From JAYEKL01 sp034660995 (GTDB lineage Bacteria; Patescibacteriota; Minisyncoccia; JAHIHE01; JAGLIN01): a DNA stretch of 22,573 bases. This document shows, piece after piece, positions 22,220 to 22,573 of the stretch. The number at the start of each line of letters is the position of its first letter. The stretch's first letter is position 1. Made by a program: the position numbers and the translations under genes. Where the stretch lies: the NCBI GenBank assembly GCA_034660995.1, contig JAYEKL010000017.1, forward strand, positions 1-22,573, written 5' to 3'. The notes under the pieces were generated by a model that did no database searches, was not told the origin of the DNA, and saw nothing but the letters and a program-made list of their open reading frames with translations.

Positions 22220-22573
22220 TTACTCTTCTTCCATTTCATCCTCAACGCTTCCCCATTCCACGACAGGTTCTGGTTCTGGTTCTGGTTCTGGTTCTTTGCT
22301 TTTTTCTTCAATAAGTTTTTTCAGCTTATCAATTTTTTCTACAACTTTCTTATTATCAGAATTTAAAAGAAAAACTGCTTCAAACTCCCTCAGGGCATCT
22401 TTGTAATTCTCTTCTTTTTCATAAATCAGGCCAAGACTATAATGCGCATTTAAATTTCTAGGCTGAAGTCTTATTATCTCAAGAAATATATTTTTTGCCT
22501 TATTGATATTTCCAGAGTTATATTGAATTCTTCCTAATTGAACTACTATATTTATATCCGCAGTTCCATTTTT
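22220..22573 (-). CDS. TPR-repeat protein, C-terminal part (cut by window edge)
   Basis: 118 residues are open from the window edge to a TAA at 22220-22222. Two tetratricopeptide repeats are visible: VVQLGRIQYNSGNINKAKNI (continuing FLEIIRLQPRN) and LNAHYSLGLIYEKEENYKDA (continuing LREFEAVFLLNSDN), with the G/A/Y/P positions of the TPR consensus. A basic helix and four Glu-Pro repeats follow, ending VVEWGSVEDEMEEE. TPRs mediate protein contacts. The N-terminal part, which would tell the function (for example a membrane-bound O-antigen-ligase-like or a soluble scaffold protein), lies outside the window. The Gly-Ser repeat frame on the other strand is a shadow of the Glu-Pro codons. Confidence 0.85.
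   Translation of the reverse strand, partial: KNGTADINIVVQLGRIQYNSGNINKAKNIFLEIIRLQPRNLNAHYSLGLIYEKEENYKDALREFEAVFLLNSDNKKVVEKIDKLKKLIEEKSKEPEPEPEPEPVVEWGSVEDEMEEE

Noticed and set aside
22206..22406. Plus-strand frame with a Gly-Ser repeat
   Set aside because: It is the mirror of the Glu-Pro codons in the TPR protein on the minus strand.

Overview
The window looks like part of a chromosome from a small-genome, A/T-rich bacterium, most likely a member of the Candidate Phyla Radiation (Patescibacteria, probably a Parcubacteria-type lineage). This placement is an inference. It rests on the clearly bacterial RpoB, RpoC, RecA and bS18 proteins, the compact informational gene set, weak or absent Shine-Dalgarno sequences, intergenic gaps filled with short palindromic and A/T repeats, and a RodZ-like protein with an Ig-like tail. 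No marker such as 16S rRNA is present, and no tRNA, rRNA, CRISPR array or transposase was found. All 15 stop codons visible in the window are TAA or TAG, never TGA.

Layout. Positions 1-1515 (minus): the start of a HAD-type hydrolase and an MscS-family channel. Positions 1609-1907 (plus): a small secreted or membrane protein with its own strong promoter, a textbook ribosome binding site, a TTG start and a terminator; its C-terminus resembles an archaeal PGF-CTERM sorting signal. Positions 1990-4894 (plus): ychF, then a structured leader and the rpsF-ssb-rpsR cluster, closed by two strong terminators. Positions 5092-9700 (minus): ftsK, a RodZ-like gene and recA. Positions 10043-17300 (minus): rpoB and rpoC behind a near-consensus promoter. 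Positions 17988-19796 (minus): a eukaryote-type (GT3) glycogen synthase. Positions 20241-21413 (minus): a membrane-anchored CAP-domain protein with an elaborate leader. Positions 21816-22573 (minus): a short TsaB-like protein and the C-terminal end of a TPR protein, cut by the window edge.

The genes are mostly housekeeping functions: transcription, translation, recombination, chromosome segregation, turgor control and carbon storage. The unusual content lies between them. At least two dispersed palindromic repeat families occur. One is REP/BIME-like, about 31 bp, usually in inverted pairs beyond gene 3' ends, with a T-run on one side that could make it a terminator. A second is a longer hairpin element that twice carries an inserted 53-bp perfect palindrome. 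Runs of an 8-bp A/T unit (ATTGTTAA-like) lie immediately upstream of several start codons. Two leaders, before rpsF and before the CAP gene, have base-pairing patterns that suggest RNA-level regulation.
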